From contig NW_013546982.1 of NCBI RefSeq assembly GCF_000711695.1, positions 62,001 through 126,000 of the forward strand: a stretch of 64,000 nt of DNA, given 5' to 3'. Below, one piece after another: positions 23,140 to 34,945 of the stretch (position 1 is its first letter; every line of letters begins with the position of its first letter). The DNA is from Tilletiaria anomala UBC 951 (lineage: Eukaryota > Basidiomycota > Exobasidiomycetes > Georgefischeriales > Tilletiariaceae). The position numbers and the translations under genes were made by a program. The notes beneath the pieces are model-generated. The model was not told where the DNA came from. It did no database searches and was given only the letters and a program-made list of their open reading frames with translations.

Positions 23140-23219
23140 TCCGGCCAGCTACCATGTTACCAAGCTTTTTAAGTTACCAATTTTCCATGCTACCAAGCTT
23201 GCCACGTTACGAAGCCTCC
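23140..23219 (-). repeat. Left array of degenerate 17-bp repeats
   Basis: Read on the minus strand, four units of about 15-17 bp follow the pattern GGCTTGGTAACGTGGTA with substitutions (for example GGCTTCGTAACGTGGCA and AGCTTGGTAGCATGGAA). The array faces a second array at 23447-23535 in opposite orientation. The innermost 18 bp (23202-23219) match the innermost 18 bp of the other array at 17 positions as reverse complements. Confidence 0.75.
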
Positions 23220-23235
23220 GACAGTCAAAAATCTA

Positions 23236-23300
23236 TGATGTAACGGGGTAAGACAAAGGAAGCTCAGGGGTCGTGACCAGCTCTTCAGCGCTATGATTGC
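23236..23300 (+). repeat. Copy 1 of a dispersed ~65-bp repeat
   Basis: The stretch from ATGTAACGGGGTAAG through GTGACCAGCTCTTCAGCGC to GCTATGATT resembles 23570-23640, where ATGTAACCTGGTAAG, GTGACCAGCTTTTGGCGC and GCTATGGTT appear in the same order and spacing. Identity is roughly 70 percent by eye. The two copies lie on either side of the right 17-bp array. Confidence 0.6.
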
Positions 23301-23446
23301 TAGTTCAAACTAGTTGGTCACTTGCGAAAATCCGTGGGCTTCGAGGTGTAGTTGCTGAGCTTGGCTGTTTGCAGAATCGCGTTGACCTGAGCGGTGAACT
23401 GAGGGTCGAGGGTTGGGGCGGTGGCTGCCGTACTTGTGTGACATTT

Positions 23447-23535
23447 GGAGGCTTGGTAACGTGGTACGTTTGGTAAAATGATAAGCTTGGTTGATAAGCT
23501 TAGTAATGTAGTAGGCTTAGTGAGGTGGTATTTGG
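23447..23535 (+). repeat. Right array of degenerate 17-bp repeats
   Basis: Five or so consecutive units of about 17 bp occur here (GGCTTGGTAACGTGGTA, CGTTTGGTAAAATGATA, a shortened AGCTTGGTTGATA, AGCTTAGTAATGTAGTA, GGCTTAGTGAGGTGGTA). They run in the opposite direction to the left array at 23140-23219, and the two arrays enclose about 227 bp. Confidence 0.75.
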
Positions 23536-23569
23536 TCGGGGCACAAGTTAGGGTTAATCAAGCTATTAT

Positions 23570-23640
23570 GTAACCTGGTAAGGGCAGAAGTGGCTTTAAG
23601 TCTGTGACCAGCTTTTGGCGCTATGGTTACCGCTTGTGAA
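23570..23640 (+). repeat. Copy 2 of a dispersed ~65-bp repeat
   Basis: This is the partner of 23236-23300, with the same ordered blocks (ATGTAAC, GGTAAG, GTGACCAGCT, GCGCTATG). The two copies are about 334 bp apart in direct orientation, so a segment containing one 17-bp array may have been duplicated. Confidence 0.6.
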
Positions 23641-25563
23641 GGACTGAACAGCTTGCTTGAGAATACCAGTGCGACCAAAAGACGGTTGGGGACTTTCTGA
23701 CAGATACACTCTCACCGCTCGTTGAATGCGTCTTTGGGAGTTCGTCATGGAGGCTCGTGGAAGTGTCGAGGCTGTGCTTAATTGTGCACAGTGCGTGGAC
23801 ATTTGACTCAGCTTCATAATTGCGCATTCTCGTTAACAGCGCTCGAAGGTAATGCAAACCTGTAGATGGTCATCACGCCTTAGTTCCGAAATCATACTTC
23901 CTTAGTGCGCCCCTTGGTTTGGCAAAGGGCTTGCACTGTTGTCCTGACCTGGTCGTGAGCTGCCCTGTGACACAGACGACGGAATGAGTAGTCTGTTGGC
24001 TTGACAGGGATTGAGCGCTTCCACGGTGCGCCTATAACGCAGCGAGCGAGCGTGCGATCAATCGAGCGCTGCGCCTGGTCTGAACGCCTTGAGGCTGACT
24101 GAGACTCTGCGTTCTGATCGAACCTCCATGCGCGCGCTTGGGGATTGTACGGGATGCGTCCGTCGACGGACGCCACCGCAGTCATCGCCGGTAATAAATG
24201 TATCGCCGACGAGCATAGAAAGGTGTTCCTGGGACTATTTTCGCCATCCAATGTATGGTGGAGAAGTAGGGACGAATATCGCCAAAGCTGGAGCAGGTGG
24301 AGCTTGAAGTTGAGCGCGAATTGAGCATCTCATTGCGCGCGTTGAGTCTGAATGCCAAGGAGGCAAGCAGTGTTGTCTCCTCGGCTCGTGCGTAGCAGGC
24401 GTAGGCCCATTGCCGCACGATGAGATCACGGTGTCAGAACTAGACTTTGGCTGCGCCGTGTGGCTCGACTTCAGGAGGCACCTGCACTCTGCACTCATCA
24501 ACTCGGCAAGCGCCGAGAGCGGAGTACTGATGTGAAGGGTCGAGGGGATACTTTTCCTAATTGGCCTTGGGCCTTGAGGGGTCTCTTGGAGGCTGGCTGG
24601 GTGGTGGGGGGGCAGGGCCTCTCCGATGGTCTTCGAAAGTGCGGTGAGTTGCTTAAAAACTTGGGTGGCCGGCAAGAGGGCAAGAGTGCATTTGTCGTCC
24701 TGTTGTGTGTGTGCGAGAGTGGCGTTGGCAGCATTGCGGCAGTGTGAACTACGCCACATCGCCGGGCGGTGTCGGGCGTCAAAAGTGCATATGACATAAA
24801 TATACACACAGGCCCAGTGTCTCCTCCTTTTGTTGTCTGTAGGAAGCGCGCTGCGCTGCGGTCTTGTCACACCAGTGTGGCAACTGCGGGGAGGGGGCGC
24901 CTCCACTGAACACTGAGACAGTGCTGGATCGCTGACTGAGGACAGCCCTTGGCGTTGGGAGGGCATTGCTCCAGCCTCCCAAGTACTACAGCTTGCTCCC
25001 AACAAAGTACATATTACAGACGACCCGACTTCATGCTCGTGGTCGTCCGACGAGGAGCTCATCACATTCCATTGCTTCTTCCCTATCCTTCCTGGAGCAT
25101 GTCCTTTGTTCTGCGCAGGGCACAGCATCCCTCGACAGCAGGGCTGCAAACGGGCCCCGGTCTTGTGCATCGGTGTGTCTGTGGATGCGTGCTTATGCGT
25201 GTTGGCAGCAAGTCACTAGGTCTGCGCCGAACGGGGCGTCGGGGCGTCGGTGTGTCTATGTAAACGCTTGGTGAGCAGCGTCAAGGTCGACTCAGGAGGC
25301 GAGCAACGCGGCGGCCCTCTGACTCGTGATAGGATTACTTCCAAACAGAACCCAGTTCCATCAGATGCCAAAGTAAAAGCAGACTACAGCATCGTACATG
25401 CTGTTTACTGCGGACCAACGATACGCACACGCCAACAATTACATCCGATAGAAACCTGGCCGCAACGCCAGCCGCGGCTCACGCCTACGTTAGCAGCGAT
25501 AGATCTTCTTCGCATGGCATCGACGGTTTCATTTCAAGGGAAAGCTAGCTAGCGACGCCCAAC
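23641..25563. other. Gene-poor region before BEM2
   Basis: No recognisable gene. A minus-strand frame of 311 codons (25170-24235) is long for non-coding DNA but has no family resemblance and an unstructured His/Pro/Ser/Arg-rich composition. The final 300 bp should contain the BEM2 promoter and leader. Confidence 0.45.
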
Positions 25564-28500
25564 ATGCTCCGCAGAGGCAAGGAGAAGCGCTCTGACAACT
25601 TCAACTCCAGCGCAGGCAGCAGCAACAGCATCAATGCTGCAAGCCAAGGTCAAGGGCCGAGTGAGGGGCAGGGCGGGCTGAGCGCGTCATTATCAAGCTC
25701 TACTGGGCTTGGAAGCAATAAGTCGCTGCCTGTTCCACCCCTGCCTTCGCCCGGGCTAGGCGGCGGTAGTAGCAATAGCTTGGGGCCCTCAGGAGCAACC
25801 AGCGTCGGCACACCTGTGAACGGGTCAGCTGCCTTGGGAGAGGGGGATCGCAACGGCTCTTCGAAGGGCACATCCGCTGCTGCTGTGGCTGCGGCCGCCG
25901 CAAACAACCCTAAGCTGCGTCCTGAGCAGCAAGGGCAACATAGCGCAGGCGTGGCTCTTCCGCTGCCGCCCTGGCATGAAGCGGGCCCAGGTGCGAGGGA
26001 AGCCGCATACAGTCAACCTGGACCCGGGAGAAGTACCGGTTTGCCGCAAAGCATATCCATAGACATCCACCCTTTGCAGCAACAGCAACAGGCGACCGCC
26101 GCGACGCACGGATTCCAGCAATTGCAGCAGCAGGCCTCGAGTCTGGGTCGCAGCCAATCGGCTTTCAACTTTCTCCTCTCGAAAGCGAAGGCATCCTTTG
26201 GTAGCAACCAGCAGAACCAAGGGCAAATGCAGGTACAGTCCGCTGCCATCGCGCAGCAGCAGCAGCTGATGCAACAAGGAGGACCAGGAGTGATCCACTC
26301 TTCGAGTTCCATGCCGGCCGTACAGGAAGGGTGGGGCATGGATGCAGGAATGGGCATGGCTTTCGGAGGCAACGGAGCAGGCGCTCCGTACATTCCTATG
26401 CGACGAGGGAGCTCGGGGCCAGGGCTTGCGAACGGAGGCAGCACCATCCATGGCCAGCGGGAGCAAGGCGTCGAGGATCCGTATGGACTCCCGCCGCGGC
26501 CTAGCTTTGCGACAGACGAGATTAGTTCCCCCCTCGCAGCAGCGTCGAGCCCGACGAAGCGCAGCTTCTTTAGCATGGGCCGCGAGCGCAAGCCTTCGCA
26601 GACATCTGTCTCTGCTCCGCGGCAGTCCTTTGCGGTTGCACAGAGCCCGCTGGGCAGGTCCAGCATGGCTTTGGACCGCGAGGGAGAGCGCATGATGGGG
26701 CTTGGCATGGGCATGGCAGGCTATGGCTATTCCAGCAGGAGTCAGTCTGACCTGCATGCACGATCGGATGTCCCGCCGCTCCCTCCAGACGCAGCTGCGG
26801 CCGCCTCGCGTGCAGCATTCACCAGTGCAAATACCCACGCTAACCCGAATGCTGACCTTGGCACCGGTGGCTTCCCCGCGCAGCGGAGCCCGTACCTGCG
26901 GTCTCCGTCACCAAACTTTGTCAGCGGCAACAGCATGGCGTTCTCGCGCAGTGTCGACGACCTGAGTCAGTTTTCAAGTCCCGCGCTCATGCCTACATCG
27001 CCTGGGGCCGCTTCTATCACCAGTAGCGGAAGCATGGCGCCTCCGCACAAGCTCCGCGTACTTGGACTTGACCAACAGCAGCCACCGCCGCAACAGCCAC
27101 ATCAGTCGCAATCATACCAACATGGACGTGCTGCGTCGATCATCGTAAGCAGCGGCAATCACCAGGCAATGGGTGCTGCCAATGGCCAACGACCGCCCGC
27201 AATGCCGCCGCTGCCGCCGCAGCACCAACAACAAAACCGGCTGCGAGAAGCGCAGCAGCAGCACGCGCGCAAGGCCTCGCGTCTTCCGTTTAGCTCTAAG
27301 GAAGCGCAAAAGGGAACTATAGGGACCCTTGATGCCAGCAATACCGGCTCTGCGGGGCGGAGCCAGAGCTTGGCGAATTCGCTAGGCGTCGCGACCGCTT
27401 CAGGCAGCGCCAGTAGCGCCATGCGCCAGGTGTCGTCATCATCTACTGGAGCAACGTCCATGCTCTCTTCCACCGATAGCGCTTGCACAGGTGCAGGGGC
27501 AGGGGTAGGCCGCGGCGTGTCTGCCTCTCCGCAGTCCATGAATATTCCCCTGCCGCCCGGCGCATCTTTCCAGGGCTTGCTCAATCGCAATATCAACATT
27601 TCCCTCTCGTATGCACAGCTCAACGAGGGAAAGGAGAAGGACATCACCAAGGGCTGGAAGCCGTACAAAGTAGTCATGCAGAATGGCAACCTGCAATTTT
27701 ACAAGCCACCCAGCGGACTTGTCGAGGAAGTTCGTGCCGTCTTCCCTGCCGGTATCGTCCGGCCCACGCCCAAAGCGGCCACAGGTGGTCTGAGCGATCA
27801 GTACAATGGCATAGCACCGTTGGACGCCGAGGCGCTCAAGCGTAGCGGCTTGAACACCCGCGATCTATTGAGCGCCACAGCCTCGTCCGGCTCGATCGCC
27901 GCCTCATCACCTTCATCGCAGCGAGCTACCAGCCCAACTAATGGTAATCTCGCCGAGTCGCCGAGCTTCAAGCAGCTGTCTCTTCCATCTCCCTCTCCGT
28001 CGGTGCCTCGGCTTGGCACCGTCGAGCAGAACCCTGGGAAGCCAGATGTTCCTCGATTCGCAGCGCCTTGGGTGCGCCCCGACCACCATCCAGAGCTCAA
28101 ACTTGTTGTCGCCCAAGAAGACCCTGGCTCGTGGGAGCGCCGAGTGGACTCTGGCTCGCTGCCAGCTCTAGCGCACGAGTTGGTGCATGCCACACAAGCA
28201 ACGGAGAAACGGTCACCATCAGTTGCGAACCGTGATACCACCATCACTATGGACGGGGTCACCGAGGAGGCGGGTGAAGAGTGTCGGACGTTCGTGCGTT
28301 CGCTTGTCGTCGCTGCCATCCTCCATCACGACGCTCTCGCCTCGCTGTTGGACGAGGTGGCGAAAGCATGCAAGACCAGTCAATCAAAAAGTGCACCGGT
28401 GCGCATGCTGATTGCGGCGCTCGAGCCTGAGTTGATTTCACGCAAAGCGAAGGAACAGGCCATCGCAGCGCTACGTACCATCTGCGAGGCGGTGCAAGCA

Positions 28501-31500
28501 CCGCTGCCAGCCTGGGTGGCCACTTTTGAGGCTGCCAAGTTTTCAGACGATATACCCTGTGCAGCCATCGAAGCGTCCAAGCGAACCAACCTTCGACCGC
28601 TTCTGAACGGAGCCTTTCCAGATGGGCTCCTCGTTACGCTCCCACCACAGGAAATTGCGCAGCAGATTCAAGCGTGGCATGTCCGAGAAACATCGCAAGT
28701 TCTGCGCCCTTACTTGGATCTTTCGAGCATCCTCAACGCAAGGGAGCAGAAAAATTCGCTTCTTTCGTTTGACACGAAGTCCTTGCACCCTGTGACCGAG
28801 CTGGTCTTGGAACAGGTTTTCTCCGTGCAATCACAGGCTTCAGACAACGGGCCCACAGCCGCTGCAGGGCAGGCACAGGCCGTCGCGCGCCATCGGGCCG
28901 CCATTCTGCGCCACTGGATCGCAGTCACATCGTATCTGCAAGCATACGGAGACATCGCGGGCTGGACCGCGGTAGTCGCCGCGCTCTGCTCTCGTGCTGT
29001 CGCTCGCCTCGAGACTACTTGGCGCTTTGTGGCACCTGGCGACAAGGATCTCATGGCCAAATTCTGGTGTCCCTCCCTCGCAAAGGTTGGCTGGACTGAG
29101 TCGATGCTATCAACTCAAGTCAACCCTCTTCTGAGCTCGCCGGATATCCCAAATCCGAAAGGTCTGCATGGCGAGTCGCTTGGTTCCATCCCTTTCTTGG
29201 GAAGCCTCGACCTTCCTGGAGAACTACAGATGGGGACGGATGGCGGTGTGGAACTGGACTTGCGGAGGAGCAATCGTCTGTCAACGCAGCTCTTCCACTT
29301 GCTTGCCGAGGTGCAGAAGGACGCACACAGCGCGAACTCTGCATTTGGCAGTGAGATCAGGCCCGTAGTACCCTTGCTATTGGAGTACAAGACGCTCTTC
29401 GATGCGTACCGGACCAGGCCTCGACCTGAGGCTCTCACATTCTACCTCGAGCGCTCCTATCACATTGAGCCGCGGACTTTGGGTAGCAACGGCATTAGTT
29501 GGCGCCAGCGCCCATCTCAGACGGTTGCAGCAAATGCGACCACACCCCTGCTATTCGTCAACCCTTTGCCTCTTCAGCGAGTCGTGGACCCCGAGTGGAT
29601 TTCGCAAGCAGCCAATGGCGACCTACCAAAGCTTCCTAACTTCAATGATGGAGAAAAGGATGCCACTATTACGCACAGCTCACAACTGCAAGGTGCCGCG
29701 CCAAATGCAGCAGCGATGATCTTGCGGTCCAAGACTCTACCTTTCGCTTCTCTCAAAGGCGACCGTCGGAGTCCATTCCTGCGCACTTTCAAGCCGGTGA
29801 CCGTAGGCACAAATGATCACGCCGAGATTAGGATTGGCACTGAACTGATCTTGAGGCCAATGGGCGAGTCCTTGGGCAATTCGTCGGCTTCGCCTTGTGG
29901 AAGCAAGCGCTTCTCTCAAGACTTTGCGCGCTCCTCACGTCCTCCATCCCAGGTCTCAAAGCGGTCAAGTCTGCCGGCTTCCAACCGCAGTTCCATTGCA
30001 GATACTGGCACTGTTATGCTGGTTGAGGTTAAGGCTGCGACATTGGAGAGAATGAGTGCGTGCGATTTTAACCCTTTTTGGCGCAAGGTTGTCACTCACA
30101 TTTTTCCTGTCACTGTTGCAGTCGACGTGATCCTAATGGGTGTCAGACACATTCAGGTTCAAGTCTCCGACGACAACGGCGAAGTCCCTTTGTCTCTCCG
30201 CAGCCAACTCTCTCTGGACACTGGTGACCTGACAGCTGCCTTTTTGGGCACATATCGTGGTATTTGCTCACCTGGTGTTCTCTTCGACCTTCTACGCAAA
30301 CGCTTCGTCGGGGCGATAAATGCTGGTCGCGAGCTCGCATTACCTGTGCAGCAACGATCTTCGAGTCAATTCCCCTCGTGGTCGTATCCAATATCAACAG
30401 CCTCATCGTCTGCCCAGTCGGTCGACTGGGATACTGTTACGCGCGTCCGAGTCGGCGTCCTCAGTATCTTGCGGAAATGGCTGCATGACTATGCGCAGGA
30501 CTTCATCGACGACCGGGAGCTTTGGGCAGCTACAAGCTCGTTCTTGCGGGAGCGCCCCACACTTGACGAATTCGAAGACGATCCAGACAGGGCCCGTATT
30601 GCAGCATTTTACGAAGATGCCGCCTCGGCTTTCAAGCTCCATCTCATGCGACCGAATCTCGATGCAGAAGCTTTCCTGAGAAAGACGAGCTTAGCTGCAT
30701 CCAATTTCTCACCGCCGTCAAGCTCACAGACCGATCCTTTTGACATTGACAAAGCGTCCGCTCAGGAGGTCGTCGACTACCTCGAGCCTGTTGCAACTGT
30801 CTTTGCAGAGAAAATTACACGCAGGGACTATCTCATTGTCAGTGAAATTTTCGAGCGGCAGGCAAGCGACACGACTGGCTGGTTCCCTCCGCGTAAAAGC
30901 AGTGGAGAAGATGGCGTTTCTGGCACGACAATGTACAAGATGCTCGAGATCATCCGCCTTGCGGGAGCTAATCCCCAATCACTCACCTTGCAGCAAGCCC
31001 TTCCTGGCGCGGTGCGTGATGTATGTGCCGCACAGAATCTTCTCCGCGGATGGATCGCCATTCAGATGTGAGTCTAAGAATGTGAATATGGCCGACGAGC
31101 GCATGGAAACTTAGAACTGCTTTCGTCGACAGCACTGAACCACGAATTGGTCTCGTGAAACGGCAAGAGCGACTCTCGAAACTTTTGGATGCGATCTTTA
31201 TCTGTCGCGCGCGCATGTCCAAAGGCCGCGGCCTGGGTGCTGATGGCCCGCATACTGTGTTTCAGAAAGCATGCATCGCTGGCTTTGTGGAATCCGCTAT
31301 CACCAGCAGCATCACGTCTTCCGAATCGCGAATTTTTAGCGCGGCGTGGCAAGGCGTTGCTCAAGCCCGTCAAGGCAGCGTAGAGTCATTGACTCGCCTC
31401 GGACCGCAGGCTGAAATAGCGAAAAATATGTGGGACGTCGCAGGTCAACGCGCTTGCACCATCGATATAGGGTGGATCCTCGGATGTCTGGCTGAAGCGA

Positions 31501-33608
31501 TTACACAGCCTTATGATGTCAGCGACGACGCTGCACCTCTCATCCCATGGGACAAGTATCGCAACGTCTGGAATCTCATTAATGCCTCCGGTATCGGACA
31601 GCAACAGACATCTCAGGCAGAGCTCGATGTGGCCAGCGCTCGGCTCAAGTCAATGCAAATAGCGCTCGGTGGTGTTATCTGGGATCGTAAGTTTTTCAAG
31701 GAAGAGGCAAGCCGCGAGGCAAGCTACGCCCCTGCTGGCTCGACCTCTAGCCGCTGGCGCAGCATGAAGCCTTTGAACAATTTTCTCGCGGAGCAGCACG
31801 AGCGTCAAAAACGATTGCGGATGGCTTTCGATGCAATCGATCAGGATTCCAAAGCCGCTTCCGACGCCGCAGCTGCTGCCGAACTTCGCAAGGCTAATTC
31901 CAACGCCACCATAGCCCCTACTGCACCCGCATCTGAGAAGCGCGCGCGTCGTATGACAGCTCTTTTCCGGAATGCTGTACGACCAGTGCTGCACGAAAAG
32001 CACGACCAAGCGGCGGCCGCGACACGCCCTCCCGCAGAATTGCTCACAAGCATTCCGACTTCCAAAGCGTCGCTCATTGCCCGTTGCGGGGCAGCTCAGG
32101 TCTCTGTCTGGTCGAACTCTCAAAGATCATTTATCTTCCACCTCACCACGGCAGAGGGTGGCAAGTACTTGCTTCAAGCGCCAAGCCAAGGAGAGATGAC
32201 AGAGTGGATTCGTATAATAGACCAGGCTGCAAAGGCCTTCATACCGCGCAGACCTGCTTCGAGAGGCAGCGCATCAGGCAACAAAGGCGGTGAGTAGAAG
32301 CTGACTAACTACTTTCGCCTGTACATCCGTCTTATATGTGCTTTCCCGCCAGTGCCTCTGTTTGGTGTTCCACTCTTTGTCATTGTCGAGCGAGAGGCGC
32401 GGCTCGTGCCGATTGCCATTGAACGCATGTTTGCCGAAATCGAAGCCCGCGGCCTGCGAGAACAAGGCATCTACCGTATCTCCGGTGCGAAGAGCGCCAT
32501 CATGGGGCTGAAGGCGGCTTTCGAAAGGCAGCCGGCAGACCAAGTCAACTTGTCAACGGGCGACTTCAGCGACGTACACACTATTGCTGGCCTCATCAAG
32601 CAATGGTTCCGTGATCTGCCAGAGCCCTGCATTCCCTTCAACTGTTATCATCGCATGATCGCAGCGGAGCAAATTGAGAACGAGGAAGACCGGCTAACCA
32701 CGATTCGAGAGTTGATCTGGAGCTTTCCTAAACCACATTTCAACCTTCTGGAGAGGACTTCGCAGCATTTGTCGCGGGTGGTAGAAGAAGGCAAGGAGAA
32801 CCTGATGGCGCCGCACAACATCGGTCTCGTGTTCGGTGAGTTTATTGGCTTTTCTCTGGAATGAGTGCCAGTTGTTGAGCCACCAATGCTTTCACATGTA
32901 GGCACTTCTCTCCTGAACCCTCCACCTAGCCCAAGCAGTGTGGCTGAGGGCTTTGGAAACATCGGCAAGGCAGCCCACATTGTCAAGATCATTATCATGG
33001 CACATGAGTGGCTCTTTGACCCCATCGTTGAGGCAGAGCCTACGCCTGTTGAAACCGAGGAGACGGCGAGAGTAGGCCACTCGGACTCTGAACAAGCATC
33101 AACAAGCAGCGTACCCTCCGGTGCGACTGTGTCTGCACCTGTTACAAACGATGTTGAACCTGGATCAGGAAATGTGGACTCCAACAAGGACTCCATTCCG
33201 TCTTCCTCACCTGCGAACAGAGCAGAGCTGTCGGTTGTTCAACCGGAGCCCAGTTCCGCGTCTGCCTATGTTGATGCAGCAGCGTGCGCGCAGGCACGCG
33301 ATGAGGAGAAAGAAGAGTTGGCAGATGACATCAATCGTATCGACTGTCCATTGAGCCCACCGTCCGCGCTTGGTCTCCAGCTGGCCGACAACGAGGGCGA
33401 GCGCACAATTGCCGGTACTCTGAGCGGGGGGCGCAATCTGCCGCGACGTGAACAAGAGGAGAGCATCTACCTTGATGCCCAGGATGCGCTGGAGATGCTG
33501 AGTTTCAATCTCGAGGAGCCGGTCAGCCTGGCTTCGCCACTGGAAGAGATTGACGATCCTATGCAACAGCTGCACACACAGCTCAACGCCATCGGCAAAA
33601 CGCCTTGA
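25564..33608 (+). CDS. BEM2: BEM2-type RhoGAP with RasGEF-like and PH regions
   Basis: Exons 25564-30055, 30122-31067, 31115-32289, 32353-32835 and 32902-33608 give 2,600 residues. Bem2-type proteins switch off Rho GTPases in bud emergence, polarity and wall integrity. From the N-terminus: a disordered Gln/Ser/Gly/Pro-rich region (to about 670), a PH-like segment (KGWKPYKVVMQNGNLQFYKP, about 690-710), a RasGEF-like region (about 1040-1290), a RasGEF N-terminal motif (TLERMIDVILMGVRHIQV then FLGTYRGICSPGVLFDLLRK), a second RasGEF-like region (about 1700-1990), a PH domain ending GEMTEWIRIIDQA and a RhoGAP domain (about 2205-2400). The RhoGAP arginine finger is present (GIYRISGAKS), as are FRDLPEPCIP and LMAPHNIGLVFG. 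The RasGEF-like parts look diverged and may not be catalytic. A 66-nt stretch at 30056-30121 is in frame and stop-free but has a GTGCGT donor and TTGCAG acceptor. Removing it restores the RasGEF-N motif. Confidence 0.92.
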
Positions 33609-33759
33609 CATTCCTCAATGTTCAACTTTATTGCAAGCTTACCACTTAATTTTCGAAGAGCAAAAGCAAAAGATGATACCCCAAGGTCCTCCGCTCGCAT
33701 TCCATGCACTGTTGTATTCCAGACTCGTATTGCTAATCACGGAGTCGGAGAAGATTCGT
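33609..33759. other. Short spacer downstream of BEM2
   Basis: No gene seen. It should contain the BEM2 3' end and the distal end of the pseudogene that follows. Confidence 0.5.
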
Positions 33760-34945
33760 GTCTGAGAGTGGCACATAGCGGAAAGCGTTTTAATGTACTC
33801 GGGCTCATCAATGTGGCCTGCAAATGAAAGAGATCATGATAGCGTCTCAAGAGATGGGTGCAGCAAACGAGGAGATATATTCGACTCACAGTCAACGTTT
33901 CTCTCTGTTGACCTTGCCCTGCTGCAAGCAGCTCCCGACCTTCTTGCACGCCTTTGAGGTGACCGCGAATAACTCTCACACGGTTCGCTTTGAACTTGCC
34001 TTCGCCGATCCATCCATTCAGCTTCGCGACGAATACATATTCCCAATACTGTCGGCGCCACGCGTACGCCTCTACAATGGACACAAGTCTGACACTGACG
34101 CCAGAGAGCAAGGGCTGCTTGACTTTCTTCAGATCGTCGTCATACTCGCTTGAGAGGACAGCTGTGATGGTGCCGCCACCGCTGGCATGCTTGAGGACGT
34201 TGCCGAGCGAGCCGGACGTGCCATTCTCGAGGATGTCAACGAATGCTCGTGGCAGGCGCTACGGTCTCGTCGATCGGAGGAACTTCGTCTGTTCCCTTGT
34301 AATTGACGACAGTCTGTGCATCGAGCGACTGGACATACGCTGTCTTCGCAGTACCTGCTATTGCAATGAAGCGGTTCCTGGCGAGGTGCGCAAGTCGTAC
34401 GGCGTAACTTCCAACCGACGAGGAACCTGCCTAGATGACGGGTGGCTCCCCTCCTGTACCTGTAGCCGGCTAGCCATTGTAGGTTAGCTGAGATAGTTTG
34501 AGCCCGTCAAAGAGATCAATGACCGTGGTCAAGCAATCGAGTCTGATCGGAGCCGCCTCATCGAAGCTAACATTCTCGAGTATGCGAAACCTCAATTGCT
34601 CCGGAGCGACTGTTTGGCCGTGGTCTGCAGCGGTACTGGGCGTCGCGGGCCAGGTACGTGAATGCGCCGACTCGGTCGCTGACTTTGTACTCCTTGACAC
34701 CAGATTCAACAGACTTGACGGCTCAGTTCAGGCGAGATTGTCGCCTTCGATGCTGGGGAAATTCCCCGTTTGGCCATCTTCCTTCGTCATGCCTCATGCA
34801 ACCAACTCATCGTTGTCTTGGGCTCATGAACCTTACCAAATCATTGACTACGCTATCGCCGGTATGTACAAGCATGCATGTCAAAGATCGCCTTATCGCC
34901 GAAGGAGGCGGGGCTGCGCATGGCTTGCTTCTTAACCATAATAGA
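33760..34945 (-). pseudogene. Quinone oxidoreductase-like (MDR family) pseudogene
   Basis: The minus strand carries recognisable medium-chain dehydrogenase/reductase sequence of the zinc-free enoyl-reductase/quinone-oxidoreductase type. In order there is an N-terminal piece with VKEYKVSDRVGAFT, the segment ILENVSFDEAAPIRLD, the cofactor loop AGSSSVGSYAVRLAHLA, LDAQTVVNYKGTDEV, and the C-terminal GKFKANRVRVIRGHLKGVQE. Two in-frame stops lie between the second and third pieces (one at 34431-34433, just before the glycine motif, where a Trp is common), and a change of frame follows near 34255. The piece after it continues the family pattern, so decay is recent enough for the order to be intact. 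The substrate of the former enzyme cannot be told. No promoter was sought. An intact copy elsewhere in the genome is likely. Confidence 0.75.

Noticed and set aside
25825-26838. 337-codon minus-strand open frame inside BEM2
   Set aside because: Shadow of the disordered, GC-biased BEM2 leader; the composition reflects the sense strand.
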